A DNA stretch of 21,534 nucleotides from Chara braunii (lineage: Eukaryota; Streptophyta; Charophyceae; Charales; Characeae). Below the pieces are notes generated by a model. The model was not told the origin of the DNA and did not search any database. It worked only from the letters and a program-made list of their open reading frames with translations. The first letter of the stretch is position 1. Each line of letters starts with the position of its first letter. The DNA lies in contig BFEA01000097.1 of NCBI GenBank assembly GCA_003427395.1, positions 1,683,673 through 1,705,206 on the forward strand. The letters are read 5' to 3'. A program made the translations under genes and the position numbers. Below are positions 1-8,485 of this stretch, piece after piece.

Positions 1-31
<31 letters not shown>

Positions 32-495
32 GTTAAATAAACAACAGCTTGGCAGATGGCTGAATTGTAAATTCATGGGAAAGGGTGTTTGGTGTTGCTG
101 CCGTCCACATTTAGGGCTTATCCACACAGAGCCCTATCTCAAATGAATCTGACCACATTTACGGCCAAGGCTGGATGTATCCGACTGCAAGTACGTCCAG
201 AAATAGGCAACGAAGTTCTAGCGTGAGTATGGCGTTAATGTGTACAGTACTCTGTGAGTCTGTGGTTTAGTCTTCTTCTTTCTACTGCTCAGTGTGACTC
301 GTGTTTCCCTGCAATAAACAACAGACATGTTGGGGGCATATAGTGCCCTTATATGCGCACACTACGACTTCCTGGACTGCACCTTTCCATGATAGCAGTC
401 AGATACATTTTGAAAGTCCCAGTGTCAATGTGCCTTTTGGATCGAAAACACGACTTCCTTACCTAGTCGACGATGTTCAACTGTCACATCTGTAG
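1..495. other. Non-coding stretch, probably the intron upstream of the first visible lipase exon
   Basis: The window opens with 29 T residues, which could be a contig edge or a poly(A) tail read from the other strand. No convincing coding segment is seen. The stretch ends with TGTAG at 491-495, a usable splice acceptor that directly precedes a lipase-like exon. Calling it an intron is an inference from that acceptor. Confidence 0.4.
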
Positions 496-604
496 GTGGC
501 CACTTATCGAGGGAGACAATTATTGGAGAGGCCACTCAGCTGCGTTTCTTCGCTTCTCTCAGTTGCCGCCGAGCTGCCTACTCAAGGGTCGTGTGAAACA
601 ACAG
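496..604 (+). CDS. Class 3 lipase (diacylglycerol-lipase-like), internal exon 1 of 3 visible
   Basis: The exon encodes a segment containing IEGDNYWRGHSAAFLRF and, further on, LLKGRVKQQ. I recognise this as resembling the region just upstream of the lipase core in plant class 3 lipases related to sn1-specific diacylglycerol lipases; that match is from memory. The acceptor is TGTAG at 491-495 and the donor CAG|GTACGT at 604/605 is close to consensus. The exon starts with the last base of a codon and ends in phase 0, which is exactly the phase needed by the next exon at 3668. The family hydrolyses acyl esters of glycerolipids using a Ser-Asp-His triad, but none of those residues lie here. There is no start codon, so earlier exons must be outside the window. 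A 109-nt reading frame alone would be weak; the strength comes from the three phased exons together. Confidence 0.58.
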
Positions 605-687
605 GTACGTTGTTCGCTATCTTTGCAGTGGCAGTTGCTTCTTACACGCTCTCGCCCAGGCCACAAATCCCAAATGGTACCTACATT

Positions 688-780
688 TTAACTATTTTCA
701 TCTGATTGCATCTGGATTTGAACTTGGGTCTGATTCATATTTCAACAGTTCATTGGGGGTATCAACTGAGAGCCAGGCCA
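688..780 (-). repeat. tRNA-derived SINE, diverged copy (family S, copy 3)
   Basis: Read on the minus strand, this begins with a damaged A-box region (TGGCTCTCAGTTG), passes AACTGTTGAAATA, CAGACCC and a B-box-like AGTTCAAATCC, and ends in ATCAGATGAAAAT. The same blocks occur in the same order in the copies at 6866 and 9168-9369. The 3' part of the body is not clearly recognisable beyond about 688, so the copy is either truncated or strongly diverged. Confidence 0.6.
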
Positions 781-1514
781 TCTTCTCTCCCATGTCGCAT
801 ATCCCAGACATTACATGTTCTCTCCCCCAGGCTGCAGATCCTTGGGAGACTCTCTAAGATGCTGTGCACCTGTGTTGTTGACTCTTGATGCGGATGGATG
901 AGCTGTTTGGAGCGGTGAGAGTTGCAGTGGATTGGCCACATTGTTGATGCAAGACGAGTCTATTTTTTTGAGACGGTGATCGGGAAACTCTTTACGCTTT
1001 TGGGTACTCTGTTATGTATTTCACTGATTCTCCCTCCCCTTGATCACTCTTCGATGAAGCTGTCGTTCAAGGCAGTGGCCTTCTCCGGGTGGGGAGAAGG
1101 CTGAGATCGTGTAGCTAGCTGAATGCGTTTTCCATGTCCCCCTTTTGAAAGGGGTAAGCCCCTGACATTTTTGTATCCACCTGAATAGCCCGCTGACGTT
1201 TACGGAATTGAGCCTGTTCTGGCGAATTGGAGTCACTTTTTTCAGATCAAAGCGTTCTACAGGTAACCTGTATTTTGTATTATGTTATGCGTGGGGAAGA
1301 GCGCGAACATACGCTGTTTGTTATACTTTCTGCCTGCCTGCCTGCCTGCCATTGAAACTGAGCGGTAAGGTCCAAATCGGCGGGGATACTGACGGTATCG
1401 GAGTTGATTACCCATTTATTGATTGGGAGACAGGCGACTAAACGACGACTTACAACGTTAAAAGCCTAGAGATGATACCGGCGAGGTCCAACTGATTTGA
1501 TGTGAATCCAGCAC

Positions 1515-1585
1515 GATTCAAATTTCAAACTCATGATCTGTATATATTAACAGTTACATGTGTGTCACTACGTTTCAGCCACATG
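1515..1585 (-). repeat. Possible fourth, heavily decayed copy of SINE family S
   Basis: On the minus strand a weak TGGCTGAAAC head is followed by ACTGTTAATATATACAGATC and then GAGTTTGAAATTTG. The order and spacing resemble the AACTGTTGAAATACAGAC and B-box blocks of the better copies. The similarity is patchy and could be chance. Confidence 0.3.
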
Positions 1586-1965
1586 GAGCGAGGTGGCTAG
1601 GTGAATGTGTATCCCTTCCAAACTTAAAAGTGCCCTGTTCGACGAGCGAGGGAGCGAGCCGTAGGGCTTTGATAGCGCCCCCTTTTTTTTTGGCTTTTGT
1701 CTTTTTTTGTTCCACACCACACCTGAGAGAATCGAATTCAGTTCATGGAAGAGGTATTTTGAAACATTGCAGCAAAATTGCTACTCACATTCCGTTCGGG
1801 GGTGTCAGTGAGGTTTCAAAACATTGCAGCGATTGAAGACAAGGCGGATAGAAGGGGGAAAGGAAGAGAATGAATGACACTGCTTTCCGCGGCAAGGCCT
1901 CGTGACTTACAAAGCTGGAGTCAAAAGTGTGTTATGGGTTTGGATTCAGCTTGGATGTCACGAGC

Positions 1966-2333
1966 GTCCTTTCAGAACACACAGAGTCAATTCAATTTGC
2001 TGCAGCGGCAATGTCGTCAATGTGGTGTAGGCGTGAGCCAAGTCCCTATCCAAGCAGCACCTCTGTATTTCAGCAAAAGGAGTGATGACCGGACTGCATG
2101 ATGTCTGTGTTCAGTCACCGGAAGGTAGCACTGATCTTTCATCGAGTGGTGTCCTTTCGGAACACACACACAGTCAATTTGCTGCAGTGACAACATAGTC
2201 AATGTGCTGTAGGAATTAACAAAGTCCCTATCCAAGCAGCACCTCTGTAGTCAGCAAAAAAATGGAGTGATGTCTGGACTGCATGATGTTTGTGTACAGT
2301 CACCAGAAGATAGCACTACGATTCTTTCATCAT
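1966..2333. repeat. Tandem duplication, two units of about 185 bp
   Basis: Unit 1 (1966-2150) and unit 2 (2151 to about 2333) both start GTCCTTTC(A/G)GAACACAC and share TCAATTTGCTGCAG, a long block around CCCTATCCAAGCAGCACC, GGACTGCATGATG and CAGTCACC(A/G)GAAG in order. Scattered substitutions and short indels show that the duplication is not recent. Confidence 0.85.
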
Positions 2334-2553
2334 GCCGCCTCTCTACCCCGATGCTTTGATCGACAGGATGGCCATCATGGGCATTCCATAACATGAGCAG
2401 CAGCACTACGATTCGGAGCATGGCATGGCAGTTACATCAGCCCCACTGATACAGGGAGCACTCCGATGCGGTTGATCAGGAGTAATTGGTTGCATTCAAC
2501 GAATTGTGAGATCACTGACTGGTCTGTCAACATAGTGGACATAGCATGTCAAT

Positions 2554-2554
<1 letters not shown>

Positions 2555-2586
<32 letters not shown>
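2555..2586. repeat. Poly-T run of 32 nt
   Basis: There are thirty-two uninterrupted T residues about 70 bp left of the fold-back element. This may be the poly(A) tail of a retroposed sequence on the minus strand or a slippage-prone homopolymer. I could not identify a body for it. Confidence 0.8.
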
Positions 2587-2591
<5 letters not shown>

Positions 2592-2654
2592 CACGTTCAT
2601 AAAACAGACTACCCCATCTATATTCCGGGGGGGTGTCTGTCCGGTTGCTTGTTA

Positions 2655-3162
2655 CCGACAAGCGAAAAATTGAAGACGAGGACCGAGAAGAAAAGGGGGA
2701 GATAGAAAAGAAATGAAACAATGGGAGAGCCATCCCCTCGCAGCACTAGAATCTTCTCAATGCCTTCTCTGGCGAAGCATTACATTGCAGACAATGGCAG
2801 AGACATACGTGGCCTCGACTGCCGCTGGTGATAGCCAGGTAAGCAATAGTCTTGGGCAGTAAGGAGCGCAACGGCCTTATAGAGCGTAGGTGAACAATAG
2901 TGTTTGCTATCACATAGCGAGGACGGCCTTTTGCTACATGTCTGGGCTGTAGTCTCTGATTGACATAATATACAGGATAAGTCAAGGCCCCACATGTCTC
3001 TGCATTGTCTGCAATGTAATGCTTCGCCATTGAAGGCATCGAGAAGATTCTAGTTCCAGCAGAGGAGCGAGCGCTGATTATGGCCCTTCCATTGTTTCAT
3101 TTCTTTTCTTTTCTATCTCCCCTTTTCTTCTTGGTCCTCGTCTTCAAACTTTTGCTTGTCGG
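2655..3162. mobile_element. Fold-back (long inverted repeat) element, probably non-autonomous
   Basis: Arms of about 150-165 bp (roughly 2655-2818 and 2983-3162) are reverse complements of each other. Shared blocks include CCGACAAGC at the outer edge, GAAGACGAGGACC, GAGATAGAAAAG, AAATGAAACAATGG, CTAGAATCTTCTC, ATGCCTTC and GGCGAAGCATTACATTGCAG, with small indels between the arms. They enclose about 160 bp of unrelated sequence. No transposase frame is present, as expected for a MITE or Foldback-type derivative. I did not find a clear target-site duplication. Confidence 0.7.
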
Positions 3163-3328
3163 CATGTCCTTCCACATACTGTCGCTATGCGCCCACGCAC
3201 AGTGTCCCTGTGCAGTTTGTCCTTCGTCCCCTTTCTCTCCTGATCGTTCCGCATGCTGCTCAATCTCCCAGTTATGTGCGGACCACCTCGGTGTTCATGT
3301 TTGTCTGTCAATCTGATTTAGCAAGATT

Positions 3329-3439
3329 CTACCGTCTTCACCCGAATAGAACGCCCGGTCATTATAGCCGTATTTGGTGCAATTTTCAGTCTACATACAG
3401 AGATAATGACCGGGCGTTCTATTCGGGTGAAGACAGTAG
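3329..3439. repeat. Near-perfect inverted repeat, 37-bp arms with a 37-nt loop
   Basis: The arm at 3329-3365 and the arm at 3403-3439 are reverse complements at 36 of 37 positions, sharing the core GAATAGAACGCCCGGTCATT. The spacer is 3366-3402. The high identity means a recent origin or selection to keep the stem. Because the sequence lies in an intron, the unspliced transcript would contain a 37-bp helix. It may be a very short MITE or a hairpin small-RNA precursor. Confidence 0.85.
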
Positions 3440-3667
3440 CGTAGCGCGAACCTGGACTGCTTTTATGGTTGAAAAAGGGGGAGGAAGAGAGACAAAATAC
3501 CATGAACCTGGATAGCAGCTTTTGTAGCTGAGTTTTGTGTTGATTGTGTGAGATAGACGCAACAGCATGCCATGCGGACATGCATTGAACTCGGTCGCCG
3601 GTCATGATTACACCACGACGCGACAGCCTCTCAACGAGTGCTTGTTTTTTTGTGGATGTCCTGGCAG

Positions 3668-3822
3668 GCAAACAACGAGTCAGTGTACTTTGTTATTGCA
3701 CTGGCAGACGTGAGAATGGTGGTAGTTTGCGTACGTGGAACGGAGACACCGGAAGATCTCATCACAGATGGGCTGGGAAGGGAGTGCATCTTGACAGAGA
3801 CTGACCTGGGAGGGGCTCTGAG
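3668..3822 (+). CDS. Class 3 lipase (diacylglycerol-lipase-like), internal exon 2 of 3 visible
   Basis: The 155-nt exon encodes a segment with ESVYFVIALADVR, then VVVCVRGTETPEDLITDGLG and RECILTETDLGGAL. The hydrophobic strand followed by RGTETPEDLITD is the typical start of a class 3 lipase core (V-x-x-R-G-T then D-x-x-T-D), where the region after RGT contributes to the oxyanion hole in the family. The acceptor is TTTTTTTGTGGATGTCCTGGCAG and the donor is GAG|GTATGC at 3822/3823. The exon starts in phase 0, matching the exon before it, and ends two bases into a codon, matching the exon after it. The catalytic GxSxG serine would come later. This exon carries the strongest family evidence of the three. 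Confidence 0.7.
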
Positions 3823-4435
3823 GTATGCCCTTGTTGTTGTTGTTGTTGTTTTCTTTTTTTCTTTTTTAAACAAGGCTCCTATGCCCTTCTTGGTCTAACT
3901 ATTGTGAAGTTTGAACCCTGTCAAAAAAGGAAACCCTAACCCTAAAGTCCAAAAGACTTGCATGGATTTACATCCTAGGCTGTTTTTTTCCGGGGCCTGG
4001 GCATGAGCCCCGGGCACGGTTCCAGGCAGGCCCTGCGGGAAAAAATGAAAACAAGCAAAAAAATCCGGGGAAAAAATATGTTGTGTAGACTTGCAAGGCA
4101 AATAACTTTTGGCTGAGGGGCACATCAGAATTCGTCACAGCGTTGGAGATAAAAAAGAAAATAACAGAGTCACACTAAGTCGCCCCCCTTTAAAGTCTAA
4201 ACTTTAAACCCCTTAGACCCTTTAAATTTTAAAACGAATTTATACCGCCCCTTCTCTCCCATTGACAGCCAACACTCAAAAAAAGAAAAGAGCCCGAATT
4301 GGGGGTCCTCTCAGAGAGCGTGGAAAGCCCAAAACGAAAAGAAAAATAAAATTCCACGCTGGGCAGGCCCGGCCGGCCGTGACAATATTTCTAGGTTTGC
4401 ATCTACTTTTTGCTTGTTATCCATGGTTGCATCCC

Positions 4436-4516
4436 TGCCGACCGCCGACCCCGACTGCCGACCGTATTGCAGCCGACTAGTAGGGCCGACCGGTCGGCGG
4501 TCTGCCGACCAGTCAG
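4436..4516. repeat. GC-rich palindromic module with CCGACCGGTCGG core (module 1)
   Basis: This is a cluster of GCCGACC and its complement GGTCGGC, including the self-complementary GCCGACCGGTCGGC followed by CTGCCGACCAGTCAG. Module 2 has almost the same run. Downstream is a T-rich stretch ending CAGATCTG, which also follows module 3. Confidence 0.7.
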
Positions 4517-4636
4517 AAAACAACCATCCACTATTTTTTTTTCAGATCTGAGTTGGAAGCTGTACTGCGCTTGCTGAGTACAGCCCAAATCCGCTGAGAA
4601 ACTTTTGGGGATGGGGGGGTTGGGACTGGGGTGTAT

Positions 4637-4674
4637 CTGTCTCTTATACACATCTAGATGTGTATAAGAGACAG
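4637..4674. other. Nextera mate-pair junction adapter (assembly artefact)
   Basis: The 38 bp are CTGTCTCTTATACACATCT followed directly by its reverse complement AGATGTGTATAAGAGACAG. These are the two Tn5 mosaic ends joined when a mate-pair fragment is circularised. In genomic contigs this marks an untrimmed library junction, so the sequences to its left and right need not be neighbours. The G-rich sequence on both sides (TTGGGACTGGGG and GGGGTATTTGGGG) may have helped the join. Confidence 0.97.
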
Positions 4675-4756
4675 GGGGTATTTGGGGTGGGTATGGGGTT
4701 GTTTGTGGGGTTATTAGGGGTTCTGGACCGAAGAAAAAAAAAAAACATTGCAGGGT

Positions 4757-4843
4757 GCCGATGACCCCCGACCGGTAGGTGCCGACCAGCCGACCGGTCG
4801 GCGGGTCGGCAGCCAACCAGTCAGGGGTCGCCGACGGTCGGCG
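4757..4843. repeat. GC-rich palindromic module with CCGACCGGTCGG core (module 2)
   Basis: The module contains CCCGACCGGTAGG, GCCGACCAGCC, GCCGACCGGTCGGCGGG and GCCAACCAGTCAG. It shares the core and the ACCAGTCAG end with module 1. Confidence 0.7.
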
Positions 4844-5982
4844 TGTGCAACACTGTTAACCCATTTCATCTCCACAGGACATCTGCTTCCTTTGTATGCC
4901 ATTTCATCACATCGTATCTGCTCTCTGTTTGTCATTTCATTCCATCTCCACATGTGCAGCTGCACTCGTTGAAAAACTTTTCTTTGTCATTTCATTCTAG
5001 CTTCTCGTGTTCGGACTCTTCATGGTTGACTTAGCTATGTTTGATGATCTTATCTTTCCGCGTCGAATCCACGGTCGATTTTTGCTTGTCATTTCATCCC
5101 TCGCAAAGTTTCGAGGCTTCTATGAGAAGTGTAGTTCCTTTGTCTTTGATTGGCATGTCTACGACAGTCTAGTCTGCGATGGCTATGGGAGAGAGTGTGG
5201 GAGTTACCTCTCCTTGGGTGGGAAGTCATTGGGAGAGAGATCATTCTACTTCTCTCCCCACTTCTTGTGTTTCCCAATGTCTTTTCCTGATCCCACTCCC
5301 AGCACGTGTTTTCTCTCCACTGTGTTGATTGGCCCACTGGGCCCACTGTCCCACTGTCCTGCTGTCACGGCTTCCCCCTGTCATTAACAGCAGCCTGGTC
5401 TCTCTGTGGGAGGTTCTTGATGTATCCGGTCTTTGAACTGGTTGAAATGCCAATCCAATAATGCTCGTTTGTGCAGCGCAATGTTGGGGATCATCTTTAA
5501 CGCAAGCAATAAACCGTCACTGAATTCACTACCCCTGAAACAACTTTTCCGAGCCTCTCTCTTTCCCCCCCAACCCTAAATTCCCAAGTCAGCTCAGGGT
5601 TGGGGCTAATGGGGGAGCAGCAGGCTCTTAGGTGGACCTTTAGGCCGAATCGACTTGCTGCACCACAATTGGCAGGTGTTGTGTGATCTTGTCTGAGACA
5701 GCAATCTGCTGTCTTCCCCCAAAATCAATGCACCCCAATCTTTTTGTTTTTTTCTCTTCTCTATGTATACTCCTGAAGAAAATAGCGGGTTTCGCGTGAC
5801 CTACCCACTCGAGACACCGCTGCCACTGTTGGGAAAGCCGGTGTGAGTCCAATGCAGCAGTTTGGCTGTTTCGTCCGGCCTTTTTTTTTTTTTTTACTTC
5901 CACGTTTCACTTTTTACTAGTTTTTAGTCGTTTGTGCTGTGGCTTCTGTTATCTTGGGTCCTTTGTGCCGTTTCATTGCGCG

Positions 5983-6213
5983 CAGCTCTTTTTTCTTGGT
6001 GCACAGCAGTGCACGTTTTTGTCACAGGTGGAAAGAATTTCCGTGGTCGAAGGGGAGGATGACGAGCGGGAGGAGGAGGATGACGAGCGGCGCGCTCAGC
6101 TCTTTTTTCTGCGTACACAGCAGCACGCGTTTTTTGTCGCAGGTGGAAAGAAGTCCCATGGTTGAATAAGGGGAGGATGACGATCGGGAGGAGGAGGATG
6201 ACGGATGGGAGGA
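5983..6213. repeat. Tandem duplication, two units of 114 bp
   Basis: Units start at 5983 and 6097, each beginning CAGCTCTTTTTTCT. Both continue with a CACAGCAG(T/C)GCACG-type block, TGTC(A/G)CAGGTGGAAAGAA and GGGGAGGATGACGA. The second unit runs into the purine-rich tract, suggesting that the tract grew from the GGAGGATGACGA end of the unit. Confidence 0.85.
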
Positions 6214-6610
6214 GGAGGAGCTCGGGGGAGCGGGAGGAGGACTAGGGGGAGGAACGGGGCGGGGACGAGATGACGGTTAGCGGCAGGAGGAGAAGTTGAC
6301 GAGCAGGAGGATGGCTGTGAACTTGAGGAGCACCAGGAGGAGCGGGAGGAGAACGGGGAAGACGACCAGTGGGAGGAGGGGCAGGACGACGAGTGGGAGG
6401 AAGAGGAGGAGCGGGAGGAGGGGGAGGACGACGAACCTGGCAGGATGACTCCACGAGTGGCAGGAGGAGTGAAAAGAGGAGGGGGAAGAGCCGGAGGAGG
6501 AGGAGCTGGAAGAGGGGGATGAGGAGGAGGGGGAGGACAACGAACTGGAGGAGGACGAGCAGCAGGAGGACACCAAGAGTGGCAGGAGTGAAAGGGGGAA
6601 GACGACCAGG
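6040..6610. repeat. Purine-rich GGAGGA tract, about 570 bp
   Basis: The plus strand is almost purely G and A for long runs, built from irregular GGA, GAGGA, GGGAGGA, GGATGACGA and GACGAC units. Open frames exist on both strands only because the simple repeat lacks stops. The predicted proteins are low-complexity Gly/Arg or Pro/Ser/Leu, so I do not call genes here. Confidence 0.85.
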
Positions 6611-6865
6611 GTCCAGCATGGAGCGAACTGTCCCTGATGTTCGTGTTGTTTTTTTCCCCCCTCCCTCATGGTCTCCGCTGCATCCGCGGCAGGCATCCCC
6701 TTGTTTTTTATTTTATTTTAATGCACTCCAGTCATGAACATAGTATACAGGCGATTTTTCTGGTGCCGTGCACACCTCGATGAGGGTGCATTGTGTTCGG
6801 GGAAAGACGGTAGTGTCTAATATGTATGTCCGTCTGCAGGGAGTCGGAGGAAACAACTACGGACC

Positions 6866-7145
6866 CCACTCCATAGCTCAGTTGGTGCACGCTTGAACTG
6901 TTGAAATACAGAACCTGAGCTTGAGCTTCACTGGAAGCAGATGAGTAAAATAGGGAAAAAAAACCATTGACTCTGAATTACCTTGGGCCGGTCAGTTCGA
7001 TGACCATATCTCGAGGCCACCGCCCTTCAAAAAGAAAGAAAGAAAGAAAGAAAGGATAAAAGATGGAAGAAAGAAGAAAAGGGAAAAAAAAAAAAAAGAA
7101 AAAGGAAAGGAAAGGAGAGGAGAGGGAAAAAACAGAAACATAAAA
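6866..7145 (+). mobile_element. tRNA-derived SINE (family S, copy 1) with A-rich tail
   Basis: The head has an RNA polymerase III A box, ATAGCTCAGTTGG, followed by CTTGAACTGTTGAAATACAG and a weak B-box area. The body has CTGGAAGCAGATGAGT, CTGAATTACCTTGGGCCGGT, CAGTTCGATGA and GAGGCCACCGCCCTTCAAAAA. The 3' end is a long purine tail of AAAG, GGAAA and A runs to about 7145. All body blocks recur in copy 2 at 9168-9369 on the other strand. SINEs of this design carry no protein and depend on a LINE for movement. The target-site duplication is not clear for this copy. Confidence 0.82.
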
Positions 7146-7250
7146 AAACGCTTAGACAAGTCAAAGTCTCGAACTAACGACAAATGCAATGACGACTGTT
7201 CTGCTTGTTCCTTGTTTGCTGACCAATGCGATCCCCAAATGCAATGCCAG

Positions 7251-7378
7251 TCACCTGAGGTTGCCTGGACAAGGAGGCAGCAGTCATCGCTTCGGACATG
7301 AGGGAGTGGTGAAAACTGCTAGAGAACTGGCATATCAGTTGGATAGTCTGTGCTCAGCTGGGAGTTCGGCTGAAACAG
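7251..7378 (+). CDS. Class 3 lipase (diacylglycerol-lipase-like), internal exon 3 of 3 visible
   Basis: The 128-nt exon encodes GQGGSSHRFGHEGVVKTARE followed by LAYQLDSL. The pattern (aromatic/H)-G-H-x-G-V/I-V-x-x-A-R-E-L matches the segment of class 3 lipases that follows the RGT region and precedes the helix leading to the catalytic serine. The acceptor is GCCAG at 7246-7250 and the donor CAG|GTATCA at 7378/7379. The exon supplies the single base needed to complete the codon left open at 3822, which supports the pairing. It ends one base into a codon. The expected next piece, with GHSLGG, is not seen before the retrotransposon or in the right flank, so the gene is either incomplete here or broken. 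Confidence 0.65.
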
Positions 7379-8010
7379 GTATCATCTGCAGTCTCGTCTT
7401 CTCTACCTTCCTCCTCCCCATCATTTCTTTCGCCTTTTCGAAACGATGAATGTTTCGAATCTTGATGCTCCCTCTTCAATAACCGTGACATGAACTGCGG
7501 CATGAAACGATTTGAGACACCTCCCTTCTCCCCTTCCCCCCCCAGTTGTAGTGGTATTTGGACCTCCCGTCGTAGCCTCATGTTGACCCTCGAGTCGGGT
7601 GCATGATAAGTTGGTAAAAGCTGTTGCACGTTCCTTGCAAACTCGTCTTAGTGATTAATTGTGATTCATTCCTTCTGGAAGACTTCCACTATGGCTTTCC
7701 TGCCTGTCACTAGCCATAGGTTTGACCAGATTCAGTCAAAACTCCTCATCTTACTAGGCTGTCAGTGTTTGAGTTCAGTTATGGCTCGTTTTTATCTGGT
7801 TTTGTGCTGTTGTTCACTGCAGAATCCATGGAATTACAGTTACAGATGATTTTCATCTCCTATAAACTGTAGTTGATGAGCTGATGTCGTCAAGACTGTT
7901 GGTGATGCTATTCTGATATCTGAGGCCTTAGAAGTTAGAGCCCATTTGACGACGCCTTTACCATATCGTCTCGAGATCGGAGTTTCATGGCGGACAGTCG
8001 TTGGCTCCCC

Positions 8011-8050
8011 ACTGGTCGGCTCCCGACCAGCCAGCTGGTCGACCGGTCAG
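8011..8050. repeat. GC-rich palindromic module, shorter relative (module 3)
   Basis: The module contains ACTGGTCGGC, CCCGACCAGCCAG and GGTCGACCGGTCAGG. It is followed within about 70 bp by a T-rich stretch ending TTTCAGATCTG, as is module 1. Confidence 0.55.
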
Positions 8051-8193
8051 GTGGCCTCAGTTGGGGGCGGGTTCAGAAGGTAAGTGTTTTTTCTTTTTTC
8101 AAAGCTCTTTCAGATCTGTTTCATTAACGTTGTATGCCTTGAAATTCCGCTTCTATAGACGGTCATTCGACTGTGATGATAACATCACAATGG

Positions 8194-8232
8194 CCTCCTC
8201 CTCCTCCTCCTCCTCCTCCTCCTCCTCCTCTC
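8194..8232. repeat. (TCC)n microsatellite
   Basis: About twelve CTC/TCC triplets run in tandem and grade into CT dinucleotides. Confidence 0.9.
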
Positions 8233-8453
8233 TCTCCGTCGTTGAATGCATTTTATATTTCACAGTCATAGCCATGCGACTGTGTCGACATCACCGTGAT
8301 GGACACTCCGGTAGCTTTGCCCTCCTCCCCCTTCTTTCTCTCTGTCGTCCTTCACTCCCTTAGCTGCTTCAACCTGTGTACTCTTGTGCATGGAATGATC
8401 ATTCAGTTATGTTCTGCCTCCGTCAGCTCATGGCCATCCAGTTTCACCTCCAT

Positions 8454-8469
8454 GGAAGGTACCTTTTCC
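8454..8469. repeat. Left target-site duplication of the U6 retrocopy
   Basis: GGAAGGTACCTTTTCC here is repeated without mismatch at 8581-8596. The two copies closely bracket the U6-like sequence, as expected for retroposition by a LINE enzyme. Confidence 0.85.
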
Positions 8470-8485
8470 TTAAAGAAAAAAAAAA

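Larger units (their letters stand above)
605..3667 (+). other. Intron of the lipase gene, rich in repeats
   Basis: About 3.06 kb lie between the donor at 604/605 and the acceptor GGCAG at 3663-3667. The interval holds SINE-like copies (about 688-780 and perhaps 1515-1585), a 185-bp tandem duplication (1966-2333), a 32-nt T run (2555-2586), a fold-back element (2655-3162) and a hairpin (3329-3439). I see no other convincing exon; the short open frames here show no domain I recognise. Confidence 0.5.
3823..7250 (+). other. Intron of the lipase gene, 3.4 kb, repeat-rich
   Basis: The intron runs from the donor at 3823 to the acceptor GCCAG at 7246-7250. It begins with a (GTT)n run at about 3832-3849. 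It contains GC-rich palindromic modules (4436-4516, 4757-4843), a mate-pair adapter (4637-4674), scattered GTCATTTCATT motifs (4860-5100), a 114-bp tandem duplication (5983-6213), a purine-rich tract (6040-6610) and a SINE (6866-7145). No further exon is recognised. Since an adapter lies inside it, the true intron may be longer or arranged differently. Confidence 0.5.

Noticed and set aside
3930-3947. AAACCCTAACCCTAAA, a plant-type telomere-like string
   Set aside because: Only two to three units, too short to be an interstitial telomere tract; could be chance.
4637-4674. Perfect palindrome that could be read as a terminator, a bacterial transposon end or a binding site
   Set aside because: It is exactly the joined pair of Tn5 mosaic ends used in mate-pair libraries and occurs four times identically.
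6242-6737. Open frames of 120-140 codons on both strands in the purine tract
   Set aside because: They result from a stop-free simple repeat; the translations are low-complexity and no domain is visible.
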